NCBI GenBank assembly: GCA_932521035.1
Contig: OW051496.1
Span: forward strand, 1,364,001-1,428,000
Reading direction: 5' to 3'
DNA: 64,000 nt
Origin: Oscheius dolichura
Taxonomy: Eukaryota > Nematoda > Chromadorea > Rhabditida > Rhabditidae
The stretch's first letter is position 1. The number at the start of each line of letters is the position of its first letter. The notes below the pieces were generated by a model. The model was not told the DNA's origin and made no database searches. It worked only from the letters and a program-made list of their open reading frames with translations. This document shows, one piece after another, positions 45,311-56,010 of the stretch. A program made the translations under genes and the position numbers.

Positions 45311-47045
45311 ATGGCAACTAATCCTTCTGAAGCGAATATCCACCCGACAGAAGATGGCAAGCAACAAGGGGGTGAGAAATCATTGAAACCTTTTAGAACT
45401 CGAGAGAAATTTCAGTTTCCGATGCTATTACGGCTTTACAAGAGGGCATCGCAGAGATTTCTCACAAAAGTCAGCCAGATCTAATACTTTTCAGTGTTAC
45501 TAATGTTTAGTTGGAAGGATGGAAGGAAAACAAAATGAAGATCATCTTACAATAATACAGAGACCCGTTCCTTTGGAAGAAAAAGGACAATTGATCCCAG
45601 GACAAGTGGATAAGGGAACGGTGGGGAATTGGGGAAGAGAATAATTAACATTCTTTTAGATTCTAGTCCTTGGAGGAGAAAAAGATTTCAGAGGAACAGA
45701 TGAAATGGTCATTTTGAAACAAGACAAATGGATCAAATTGGCATTGAAATTACCGAGAAAACTTGTTGCCGGAGGTGCAGTATCTCTGGATGGAGAGATC
45801 TATATATTCGGTGGTTTTGGTATGGGGAAAGAATTATACAAATTGGATAACAAAACATTGAAATGGATACGATTGGCAGATATGAATGAGAGCCGATTGG
45901 GTATTACAAATAGTAGTGTGGAATGGAATGGATCCATCTGGGTGTTTGGAGGATGGAAGTTGAAAAGTGTGGAACAATATGATCCGAAGGAGAACAAATG
46001 GATTAAAATGCCGTGAGTTGAATAATTTTTCCCAATTTTTCTCTTCTTCTCGGTTTCCAACGGCCGGTTTTCAACTACGGGACCATTTAGGAACTTGGCG
46101 AGCGAGATGTGCCTGTTTTGAAATCTCAATCTGGAATTCAGGCGTTTTTATTCGCGAAAATGCCAAATGGTCCCGTAGTTAAAACCCCGGTAGTTGGAAA
46201 AAAGACCAAAATAAAACTAGACTTGGACGAGTAAATGAATTATTAGAGCGAGACGTGATTACGAGTCTGTCTCGCGACCAAACAAGATCCACACCTGGGC
46301 TGTGCGGGATTCCCGTCCCGTTTCATTTTGGGTTTTAGGCGGGACGAGTGCCGTCCCGTCCCGCGGGATTTTCCCATTCCCGTCCCGCATAACAGGATGA
46401 GCATGTCATCCCGTCCCGTTTCGAAAATGGCCATCCCGCCCAGCCCTGATCCACACTCAAGACGAGGTTCGTCTCTCAAACGAGATGATACAACATCTGA
46501 TACAAGGCTCAATCAGGGCTAATCAATATTTTAGGGACATGAAATACTCAAGAAGATATGCAGCTGCAGCAGTTCATAATGGCAAATTCATTGTCTGTGG
46601 TGGATTGATTGGTTCGAATTATTTGAAAAGTGTGGAATGTTTCGACCCGGAGAGTGGTGCCTGGACGGAGCTGAATGATATGCCCACACCTCTTTTCTAC
46701 CATTCTCTCATTTCTTATGGAAATAATCTCATTTTAATGAGAGGTTTTGATGGAAAGACAGCAGTCAATACTGTACTGGAAGTGAGTAATCTAGAAGGAA
46801 AAGGAACATGGAAACAACTGCCACCTATGAAACAACCTCGATTTGACTATTCTGCAACTGTCCTTGACAATGAGATTTTTGTAATTGGAGGATATAATAG
46901 CACAGACAACTATCTCGATAAAACTGAAATATTTAATGGAAAAAGCTGGAGAGAGGGTCCCCAGCTTCCCAATGTGTGCAGCAGTATGTCTTCAATTGTT
47001 ATTCCCCGCAATTTGGCTGATATCCTTTCTAATTACACAGAGTAA
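45311..47045 (+). CDS. Kelch-repeat protein without kinase domain (362 aa, 5 exons)
   Basis: Exons 45311-45371, 45416-45469, 45511-45620, 45660-46012 and 46535-47045 total 1089 nt in phase. Residues 1-75 are a short acidic region (MATNPSEANIHPTEDG, then ITALQEGIAEISHK). From residue 76 the sequence aligns with the Kelch half of the fusions: ILVLGGEKDF, YIFGGF, WVFGGWKLKSVE, VCGGLIG, FDPESGAWTELNDMP, VIGGYN. The intron before ILVLGG and the one before DMKYSRRY sit exactly where they sit in the fusions. It therefore represents the propeller either before kinase capture or after its loss. Intron 4 (522 nt) contains two small transposons. Confidence 0.8.
46058..46198. repeat. Small inverted-repeat element in Kelch gene intron 4
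   Basis: GGTTTTCAACTACGGGACCATTT and AAATGGTCCCGTAGTTAAAACC pair as inverted arms; the outer bases CCAAC/GTTGG extend the match. No coding content. Confidence 0.65.
46287..46456. mobile_element. 154-bp hAT MITE with 8-bp duplication ATCCACAC
   Basis: Element 46295-46448 starts CTGGGCTGTGCGGGATTCCC and ends ATCCCGCCCAGCCCTG, matching the CAGGGCTGTGCGGGA family at 26866 and 32495. ATCCACAC is present at 46287-46294 and 46449-46456. It lies in the intron of the Kelch-only gene. Confidence 0.9.
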
Positions 47046-47837
47046 TCCCCTATTAAACAAATAAATCTTCCCCTCCCTTTAAAGTATCACAGTCACAAAT
47101 ATTTTTGCCTAGATAGCCCTGGATGTATTTTATATCACAGTCGTCTAATTTCCGAAAATCGTTCATAAACATACAGGGGCCGGGAGCGCCCGTTTTCGAG
47201 CGTAAAACGTTTGTGCGTTTGTGCCCGTATCTCGGGTATTTCTCGATGAATTTTTAAAATTCAAAGACCAGCCCCCAAAAAAGTCCCCTTTGAGCCCATT
47301 TACGTCTTTATTTTCGCACGATTGGTTGAAGCGCTGCCGGGGGAATAGATTCGCTTTCCGGTCCATTGAGTCCCAATTGTCGGCAGAGAGATTGAGAGAT
47401 TGGAGGCTATTTTTTCAAGAGCGAGGAGGTAAACAACCCATTTAGGAGGAGGAGAAGACCCATTTCCGTATGAGTCTAGAAGAGTCGGCGGTAAACGTGC
47501 TCTATCTAAAAACGCCAAACTTCGAATTTTGCGGGATTTTCATGATTTTAATGGATTTTTCGCCCATTTCTTTTCATTTTAGGCGCTATTCATGCATTTT
47601 GTCCAAAACTTCCCGGCAATATGTGGTAAAATGGCTGTTAGATGGAGCGCGCTTACGGAGAAGGCCGTTTTTCCAGGAAATAATGTAATTTTCTGGATTT
47701 TGCCGACTTTTTTGCCAATTTCCTGTATTTCAGGTAATAACGTAGCATTTATAGTCATAAAATGTGGAAGATGCTAAAAAACAGGTGAAAAATTTAAGTA
47801 AAAGCTGGATTTTTAAGAAAATTTCTGATTTCCCCGA
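47046..47837. other. Intergenic
   Basis: AATAAA at about 47060 (CAAATAAATC) is a likely poly(A) signal for the Kelch gene. Bases 47178-47290 are a partial GGGCG fold-back copy. No other gene is supported. Confidence 0.45.
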
Positions 47838-50800
47838 CTAAAAAGCTACAGTAACCCACCATAACCGGCTCATCGGTGCCTGCGGCCTGTCCTCCTTCTT
47901 CATCTCGAACATCTGATGATATCCCCAGAAGACGTGACTCGTCAGCCAGTAGGCTATCAACACGTCCATTGTGTAATGCCCCCCGGAGACGACGAGGGCC
48001 GCTATGCCGAGAAATGTCACCGGAGCGGCTATATACCTAAATTTTGGGATCAATTAAAGGTCTAAATCCATAAAACCTACCGTAAGAGGACCAGTCCCCT
48101 CGGCGTGTATTGTAATTGTACAAAATACATAATTGTTAAAACTACAGTATGCCCGCTAAACATGAGATCACCACAGAGGATTTTGTCCTGGCCAGACGTC
48201 AGGCCCAATGTTACCACGTATGTTACAAATCTGAAATTTTTGATTTATTTATTTTCACGGTGACGAAGAAAGGCAAAAATAGTAAAAACCGCTTCAAATG
48301 GAAGATTTTTCGGGAATTTAGGTTCGCCTGAGCATCTTCTATCGAAATAACCACCCCCAAGGCACCTTTTATGGCAATTCCGGAACAGAACTACAACTTG
48401 AATACATAGGCAAACCGCCCAATTTGGGGGGCGCCCGTTTTTGGGCGTAGACGAGAGTGTCGGGCGTTTGTGTCCGTATCTCGGTCATTTCTAGGTCGAT
48501 TTCAAAAATTCAAAGACCTAGTTGGAGAGCACGTCAAGGCGATTCTAATGAACCCACTCGCATCTCAACCGCTCCGAGAAAACATTCTGTAATCCCCAAA
48601 CTTTGACTGTGGATATATTACGCGCCTGGACGCTTGCCCGCGCAGTTAGCTCTTTTTTTTTCATTGGATACAGGCGTTTAAAAACACTGATTTCGACCAA
48701 AATGTCTAAAATTTCAACTACAGTAACCTGTAGACCACCTAATGGTGTCCAAAGTAAGAAATTGGATCCTCAGAATGCTGCCATCGCATTGACCAGAATT
48801 TTAATGGGGTTCCTTTATTTGAGCTCCGAAACATCTCATAAATATCATGACTATCCCGGTATTTTCCAGTTTTAGATGAGATTGGTTAATTAATTTGCTT
48901 CAACAACCAACAGTCTCATGGAGAACAGGTAAAACTACCGTAAAACCTCTAATAAAACCACCTCCCCCGTAAGCGCGCTCTGTAAATCCGCTCTCTCCGT
49001 ACGACGCGAAACATAATTGAAAATAGGGAAGAACGCCGATTTTTCGTTGTTTTTTTTCAATTATTCCAGAACCATACAAATCTACTGGAGATTGTTTTAA
49101 TAAGAATCGTAAAACATTTTAATCAATGCCTTTTCTTCATCGAAGAGAAAGTGTATTTGAACTTTTTTCTGCTTTCCGTTACCCGTAAAACTATCTTTGT
49201 TTTGGAAATTCCTACAGATTAAGGCCTGTGCTGAACAGAATCCCTCTGCCCATTTGAAACAGTCTCTTTCCCATAAAATGGTTTAAAAATTTACCTTGCT
49301 GCAATTTCTGACGCATACATCGCCGATCGGTTGACCTGTGGTATGCATATTTCATCTCTATTATGGAACGATGGAGGTAGAAATGTTACCTGAAAATAAG
49401 AAAATTGTATTAGAAAAATCTCAACTAATGAACGCGCGAGAATTACAAAAAGTGTTTTCTGGTAGTTCAAATATTCCCATCAAAACAGAAAAAACCAACA
49501 ATTCGCGGAATTGACTATTTTGTACGCTTTTCTCAAATTACGCCTTGTAAACGTCATGCAGATGGTGTCTGATCGAAGACTGCCCAGCGTTTAATCGTTT
49601 CTAACGAAAAATACCGTAATCCTTTTGAAAACAAGCATTTTTGGCACAAAATTGAGGGAAATTTAGAGGATTAAGGTAGTTTTGACCGTTTTTCACGTTT
49701 TAAATAAACTCACCCCTAAAATGACTGCCCGTAATCCGTATAATATTGCTCCCATGAGGAACATCCTCCGTAAGACGACCCATCTCTCGTGGTGCAGGAG
49801 AACTACTGTGAAGGCGATGACAGAACTGAAAATGTTTTTTGCTAATTCAAGGTATCAGACAAAACATGGGTTTCTCAGGGACTCAACGTTTTTGCCGTTT
49901 TATTTTCTTTTATCAAGTGTCCATAACGCTTGAGAAAACAAAATTGCTGGTAGAAAGTTGGGCAGGAGTGAAAATTATCAAAACACGGCTAACTCCCATT
50001 ACGGTAGAAGAAAAATAGGAAAACCGGCATTTTACGGAATGTAAAGCATTTATTTCCCGTCTGGATAGTTTTATGGATTACTAGAAGCGTACAAATATGA
50101 GTTTTATGACAGACCGGCAATATTTCCGAGAGCGAAGCTGCAGAAATTATGTAAAGGTAAAGGCAACCCGCATACAGGGCAAAATTCTCAATTTCGGGCG
50201 CCCCCGTTTTCGGGCGTAGACGGGAGTGCGGGGTGTTTCTGTCCATATCTCGGTCATTTCTTGACCGATTTCAAAAATTCAACGACCATCTTGGAGAGCA
50301 CGTCAAGGCGATTCTAATGAATCCGGTCACATCTTACCAGACCCTACAAAACAATCTGTAGCCTAGCAATCTTTGACTGTGGATATATTACGTAACGCGG
50401 CGCTAGGTAGAAAGGGCTACATTCAGTTTTTTTTATTCTTTACCAGCCATATTAAAATTTATCTATGCTTCCAATTTGTTTCTTTCACTTTCTCTTCCCA
50501 TTAGCCCCTTATTTACATCCTTTCAGTCTACTTATAGTCCTATTTTCATTTCCCGCTCGCTATCATCCGCACTTGCCCTATCAAAATCAAAAATATGCGC
50601 CCGTCTCTCTTTTCTGTCGTTCTTCTATTGATTACGGTATACCGCCAAATGAAAAAGTGGATAGCCTCATTTTTCAGATAATATCAATGTCCACCGAAAT
50701 AATAATCGCTCATTTTCCTGGATTCGTGGCACCGCGACCCATTTATCCGCCAAAAAACAGAAATCGCTCCATTAGAATTCAAGAACCAGTCCAGCAGGAA

Positions 50801-52257
50801 TGGTATTTTCGGATGGTTCGATGATTTTTTACTGTTTTTCGTTGTAATTTACTGGAAATTTTGAATTTTTTGATGGGAAAATAAAGATTTCATCGTCCAG
50901 AAAACGCAGGGAAACCCATTGACCGAGCATACAACAAGCGCTGATGATTTCCCCTTGCTTCTGAATTTTGAAGGCCCCTTGAAACTTGTTTTCGCCAAAA
51001 AAGTCCCAAAAATGAGCCAGCTGTGGGCGAGTTTGTTTGCTTTGGAGACTTCAACATGATGGGAAGGAGTGATAAGACCACAAAGGAGGGAAAAACAAGC
51101 TAAAGGACACGGAAAGTATAATGGAATTCACAAAAGGAGGCAGACCACTTTGATTAGTAATAAGCCGTCTTGCCCACCTTATAAAATTGGTGCAAAACAG
51201 AAAAAAAAAAGCAAAAATGTGCTGAAATTGCCTTGCGGATGATAGAAAACTTTCAGTTTTTTCTGTGGATTTGAGCTCAGAAATTGCAGGAAAAGAAAAG
51301 GGAAATAGGGAGGTCGGCTAAAAATCTCATAAAAGGTGGGGACGAACCGAAAATTTTCCGAAAATGATGAAATTCGAATATGTAAAGAAACAGTATTGGG
51401 AAATTACTTGTACAGGCCTTATACATTTGTCTCGGAGCCTAAAAACTCCGCAAAAAGTTCTTCGAAATTCGGAAAGAGAACCCACTGTTCTGTTTCACAT
51501 TCAACTGTTTGTACAAAACAATATTAAGCCGGTACTCACTGATCCCCTTCATTTATCGCCAATCTGGAAACCCCAGCTCGGCTCATCCAAAAATTGTTCC
51601 CATCTCTTCTTCCGAAGATTGGAGAAAGTTGATACCTTTAGAGGTTGAGGTTCAAAGACCTATCGCTGAAATCGAGGCGCACCAAGCCATTGCCGCGCGC
51701 TGCCGAGATTCTACGGGTGCAGGCGCGCGTTCCTCGGACGGTGCGGCCAGCTTCGCATCTCACACTCCCTTGACAATTCATAGCCAAATTATATAGCCAA
51801 CTGTAGCTCAAAGAGAGTACTATTCAAACAAGGAAAGAAGCAAATGATAGGGCAGGTGGACAAAAAGTTATAGACACAATTTTTAGTAAATGTGTCCTGG
51901 CCCTACTGTAATCGGAATGGAAGACAAAGTTTGGTTTTTTGGGTAAAGAGGAACATTATTAATGACACGACATGGTACTTATCCAATTATGGTATACGAA
52001 TCTCTTATCTTTAATACTATCTGTGAAAAAATTGAGAAGATAAAATTTCAAAAGACAAACCTTAGCGTGGATAAGACGTCTCCGACGGACCAGGCCCATT
52101 TTTGCTGGTCGATTATCATCCACGTCAAATCGGGGAGCGGCTGCCTCGGCACGACGTCGTGGATTACTGTCAGGAGAAAAAAATTCAAAAAAGCCGAGAT
52201 CATCAAACAAAGGAAGGCAATGACCGTCTTCAGCCCTTCTGACCGCCGATGTTCCAT
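47838..52257 (-). CDS. Sphingomyelin synthase-like protein (SMS/PAP2_C family, ~250 aa, 5 exons)
   Basis: Exons, leftward: 52257-52061, 49825-49714, 49389-49295, 48230-48081, 48036-47838; phases agree throughout. TM1 is KTVIAFLCLMISAFLNF, followed by VVPRQPLPDLTW, a family signature. Exon 2 has HHERWVVLRR, exon 3 VTFLPP, exon 4 the first catalytic motif LCGDLMFSGHT, and exon 5 the second, GGHYTMDV. The three catalytic residues (H, H, D) are present. The family moves phosphocholine or phosphoethanolamine from a glycerophospholipid to ceramide in Golgi or plasma membranes. The ATG follows TTTTCAG directly, as at a trans-splice site. The C-terminus (LWWVTVAF) is short; a donor after LWW could lead to another exon. 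Confidence 0.85.
48410..48620 (+). repeat. GGGCG fold-back family copy in SMS intron
   Basis: It carries GGCAAACCGCCC, GAGTGTCGGGCGTTTGTGTC, ATCTCGGTCATTTCT and CACGTCAAGGCGATTCTAATG. This is the half-element form, ending near TTTGACTGTGGATATATTACG. Confidence 0.7.
50165..50400 (+). repeat. GGGCG fold-back family copy in SMS intron 1
   Basis: The same core order as at 48410, from CATACAGGGCAAAATTCTCA to GGATATATTACGTAACGCGG. The family contains no obvious gene. Confidence 0.7.
50687..50824 (+). CDS. Possible microprotein nested in SMS intron 1 (45 aa)
   Basis: A TTTTTCAG acceptor (50670-50678) is followed eight bases on by ATG, 45 codons starting MSTEIIIAHFPGFVAPRP, then TGA and AATAAA at 50879-50884. 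Acceptor, ATG, stop and poly(A) signal are in the order expected of a trans-spliced single-exon gene. It lies on the opposite strand within the large first intron of the SMS-like gene. No family is recognised and chance cannot be excluded. Confidence 0.35.
   Translation: MSTEIIIAHFPGFVAPRPIYPPKNRNRSIRIQEPVQQEWYFRMVR
51550..51760 (+). repeat. Dispersed repeat ending in TTCTACGGGTGCAGG (copy 3 of 3)
   Basis: It matches the inverse of 36181-36372 and 38125-38330 closely; CTGGAAACCCCAGCTCGGCT marks one end and GAGATTCTACGGGTGCAGGC the other. Confidence 0.75.
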
Positions 52258-53455
52258 CTGAAAATTGAAAAATTATGAATTTTTGAAAGAGACATGGGGG
52301 TAAATTTGGCTTACTCGGTCTTTTTTTGATAGTGGCAACATTTCCCGGCTTTTTTACCGGAGGAAAGGCGAAAACAGGGTCAGGCGATCGGAATAATGAA
52401 GTGTTTTGCGCAGTCTCTTTCTCTTTTGCTTTACTCAAGGCACCACCTCATTTTACTTTATTTACTTTTGAGGAAACGACGGGTGGACGGAGGAGGAGCC
52501 ATTACCACCTCAATTATCTTTGTGAGAATAGGGAGGAATACAGTCAAATGGCCGAAAAATGGATCTAATTCACAAATTTTCTTCTTTTTTATATGACTTA
52601 TTTAATCTTTTTATCGTACTAGGAAAGTAATTTTGTCGAACCAAATTGTTTCGAATGAAAAACTGAAAGTACCCAGACGTGAAAAAGTAACATAACATGC
52701 GATTCTGTATTTCCTTGTTTTTAGATTTCTTTCGAAATATTTTAACGTAGGAAATGGAAAGTAGAGCCTAGAAAAGTACAGAAATTGAAGGACAAGAAAG
52801 TAATTTATTATAGAAATGCCCCGTTTTCTCGTGTAACAAAGAGAGAAACGGTACTGTTAACTAGTTGACTTGGCTTTCTTGGCTCTAACACTATCAGAAC
52901 ATGTAGCGGTTCTTAGGAAACGAAGAAATAGTGATGAGATTGTACATCTTACTTTCGACAGCGCATTCATCAATATCCGTAACTTTCTATTTATATTTTG
53001 GATGAAATATTCTATAAAAAAAAAGTTTGTAACTTTGCTATGATCTCCTCAATCAGGACGGGTGAAAAGTTATCCGCGGGTACGCGATAAAGATAGCAAA
53101 AGCAAAAGGGCTCTTCCAATCCACGGATTACAGTAATCCGGTATATACAGTCACGTTTTTAATTCTTGTTCATGTTGTAGAACTGTTAAAAGCCAATTGG
53201 GATCCCGACGGCGCTAGAATAAGAAGTGATAGGATGGATGATGGTTCTCCACTTCTTTTTTCGGGAAAATGAATGTTCTACGCGTTTAAGACAGGAAATG
53301 GTCAACTTAGACCAGCAGGGTCAAGAATTTGGTTAGTTTGACCAGAATTGACTTGGCTAAGAGCGAGTCAAACGCCGTCAAAACTTGGTAAACTGGTCAG
53401 AAAGCGAAGAAAAGCAGTTGTCCAGCTCATTCTGGTTCATTGTCTTCATCCGAAG
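52258..53455. other. Intergenic
   Basis: Bases 52443-52520 duplicate 1401-1480. Bases 53060-53110 match 25025-25090 inverted. No exon is supported; the open frame upstream of 53456 has no ATG. Confidence 0.45.
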
Positions 53456-54778
53456 ATGCCCGACTTCAAGGATCATGTCGTACAGTCGAAGTATCTTCGC
53501 CGCCTGCTGTACCATGGTCGCCCTTTCTCCAACCGTGCGGAGCGCATGTCTTTCAACCGCCGGTTCTACATCAAGTACAAGTGGGAAGGTCTGCGCCAGG
53601 CGCAGTACTGGTTGTGTTCCATCTGGAGTCAAATGAAAGGTAAACTTCGGAAGTCGGCCTACGCCCGTCGGAATGCTGAAGCTAAGGAGTTGTTCAATGA
53701 TGTCTGGAAGCTGTACCACGACTGTGCCGTTGAGGATGCTGATCTGGCAAAGAAGAACAAGAAGAGCACGAAGAATACGACGCCGGTGGATGACGACGAC
53801 TCGGACAAGTCAGCTACTGCCGCTCCGAAGAAGCCCGCCAAGCCGATTCACTACTTCCCTGTGCTGCCGTGTACCTTGATCAGTATCAAGGATGTGGACA
53901 AAAGTGTTCGTGACGGTGAAAAGACTGCCAAGCAGAAGAAAAGCAAAGAACACAAGGAGAAAGTGGAGAAGACTTCTGGCCAGCTGTTTTTCGAGTCGAT
54001 GTTTGTCAAGCCGAAGCAGGACGGCGTATTGGAGAAAGCTGATTCCGAAAAGAAGAAGAAGCAAAGCAAAGAGCACGTGGAGAAGACTTCTGGCAAGCTG
54101 TTTTCCAAGTCGATGTTCGCCAAGCCGTTGCAGACGGCTGTACTGGAGAAAGCTGCTGCTCCCAAAGTGAAGAAGACGGCCGCTGTGATGGGGGAGGAAG
54201 TCAAGCCGTCCGGATTCCCCGAGTTCAAGGAGGAGCGCGCTCCGAGGAACAATATCTTCCTTGTGGAGAGAATGGCTCCCGCCAAGGAGTCCGTCCCGGT
54301 GAAGACGGCCTGTCTTATGAAGGAGGCCGACCCGCAGTTCAAGAGCGAAGAAAGCCTTTCCCGTCCGGCAGAAGCTGACAACCGGCACCCATTTGTTCGG
54401 GACTTCGATGACATCTACCCGCTTCTCTCTCCGTTGCAGCCTTTGAAGCAGTTTTTCGTGAGGTCGGCGCCCGAAGAAGAACTTAACGAGGAAGAATTGA
54501 TGGAGGTGGAGGAGGTGGAGAACGAGGTGGAGAAGGAGCTGGAGAACGAGATGGCGGCGGTGGCTGTCCTGCGAGAAGAGAAGCCTCTCGGCAACCATGA
54601 CTACGACCCCCTGATGGATGAGCTCCTCTCTACGAAGCAGGTGATCCTCAAGAAGAAGGCAGAGGTCACTGTCGGAATCAAGGCACGCCTCGTTAACCGT
54701 AGAGGCTACATCAGGATGCTCCGTCGTGTCGATGAACTCATCGAGAAGCAGCGCAGGAAGACCCAGCCATCTCTCTGA
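53456..54778 (+). CDS. Lys/Glu-rich protein of unknown function (440 aa, intronless)
   Basis: I start at the first in-frame ATG (53456, MPDFKDHVVQSKYL), giving 440 residues on one exon. Residues 15-95 are basic and aromatic (RRLLYHGRPFSN, RRFYIKYKWEG, QAQYWLCSIW) and may form a small domain. The middle is Lys-rich and holds two tandem copies of a ~40-residue unit, E-K-T-S-G-x-L-F-x-x-S-M-F-x-K-P. A Glu-rich coil (EEELNEEELMEVEEVENE) precedes a basic C-terminus. AATAAA follows at about 54826. It is GC-richer and lacks introns, unlike its neighbours, which suggests retroposition or a special expression class. No family is recognised. Confidence 0.6.
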   Translation: MPDFKDHVVQSKYLRRLLYHGRPFSNRAERMSFNRRFYIKYKWEGLRQAQYWLCSIWSQMKGKLRKSAYARRNAEAKELFNDVWKLYHDCAVEDADLAKKNKKSTKNTTPVDDDDSDKSATAAPKKPAKPIHYFPVLPCTLISIKDVDKSVRDGEKTAKQKKSKEHKEKVEKTSGQLFFESMFVKPKQDGVLEKADSEKKKKQSKEHVEKTSGKLFSKSMFAKPLQTAVLEKAAAPKVKKTAAVMGEEVKPSGFPEFKEERAPRNNIFLVERMAPAKESVPVKTACLMKEADPQFKSEESLSRPAEADNRHPFVRDFDDIYPLLSPLQPLKQFFVRSAPEEELNEEELMEVEEVENEVEKELENEMAAVAVLREEKPLGNHDYDPLMDELLSTKQVILKKKAEVTVGIKARLVNRRGYIRMLRRVDELIEKQRRKTQPSL

Positions 54779-55107
54779 TCATCTTTTGTTCTTTTCTCTT
54801 CAAGATCTTATGTTTGTGTTGGTACAATAAATTTGTATGATAATAACTGTTTAATTGTAGTTTTTTGCTTCTTCGGGTTTTTTTCAGGCGATATACTGTT
54901 CCGTTTTAGAGGAATTCATAGCTTTTGATGAGAATTGGACCTATCTTAGCCTGATTTGGTCAAGAAGATTGTTAAAATGGTCGCTTTTCCATTTTCGCTT
55001 TCGTTTTTTTCGCTTTTCTTTTTGTCAACGCTTGTGATTTTGATCGAAAGGCTGTCAAATTGAGTAAAACTCAAAATGGGCACGAAGGACTGCGAGCATT
55101 GGCCATA
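54779..55107. other. Intergenic, no gene recognised
   Basis: The poly(A) signal of the preceding gene lies at about 54826. Nothing else is supported. Confidence 0.4.
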
Positions 55108-55350
55108 CATGGGCAAACGCCAGGGCGCGCCCGTTTTTGATCCACTCACAGTTTGTGGGGCTACAGATTTTTTATCGGAGACCTTGAGATGTGACTGGGT
55201 TCATTAGAATCGGCTTGACGTGCTCTCCAAGATGGTCTTTGAATTTTTGCAATCGACCTAGAAATGACCGAGATACGGACACAAATACCCGACACTCCTG
55301 TCTACGCCCCAAAAACGGGAGCCCGAAATTGGGCGTTTTGCCCATGTAGT
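55108..55350 (-). repeat. GGGCG fold-back family copy with both ends
   Basis: It begins ATACATGGGCAAACGCCAGG and ends GGGCGTTTTGCCCATGTAG, 243 bp, with one core. It is a shorter complete form than the 458-bp element at 41802. Confidence 0.75.
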
Positions 55351-55784
55351 CAGTACACAACGGAAACATTCAACCGCGCTCTGGGTGGTCTGGGCGCCTC
55401 CTTCCGATTTCACTATATTTTTAGCCCAGTACGTAAAATACGCGGAGATACTTCTTCCCCGACAATTGACCGGCCCTCTAACCCGTTTTTACACCCGGGA
55501 AAACGTAAATAGTTTACCTTTTCGCCTTTAGCCATGTCTCCAGCAGCGGCAACACATTCTTTCATTTCAAAGAGCAATTTCATCCTAATTGAAGAAAATA
55601 TATTAGAATAGAAAAGAAGAAAATGGTAAATTTGTCCGGTGTGTCACTTTCTCATGATCAATGAGCTGGTTCACAGAATAATTCGATACTCTAAAGAGAA
55701 GTAAGCGATTTTTCGAGAGGATAAGATAGAAATAGAGGAGGTGAAGCTTCGCAAACTGGATACTGTAGATTTAATGGAGGGCAT

Positions 55785-56010
55785 ACATGGGTAACTGCCC
55801 GGGCGCGCCGCGTCAGGTAACATATCCTCTGTCAAAGTTTGTGAGGCTGCAGATATTTTTTGTTGGAGCCTTTGAGATGTAACCTGGTTCATTAGAATCG
55901 TCTTGACGTGCTCTTCAAGTAAGTCTTTGAATTTGTGAAATCGGACAAGAAATGACCGAGATATGGACACAAACACCCGACACGTCCGTGGGCAATTTGC
56001 CAAAAACGGG
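55785..56010 (-). repeat. GGGCG fold-back family copy
   Basis: It begins GCATACATGGGTAACTGCCC and has the GAGATATGGACACAAAC and CGTCTTGACGTGCTCTTC blocks of the family. Confidence 0.65.

Noticed and set aside
52262..52438. Additional 5' exon of the SMS-like gene
   Set aside because: The open frame begins at TTG, and joining it to the exon at 52257 would put that exon in the wrong frame.
53348..53455. Upstream extension of the Lys/Glu-rich protein by 36 residues
   Set aside because: The open frame there begins with TTG, not ATG, and there is no acceptor; the first ATG is 53456.
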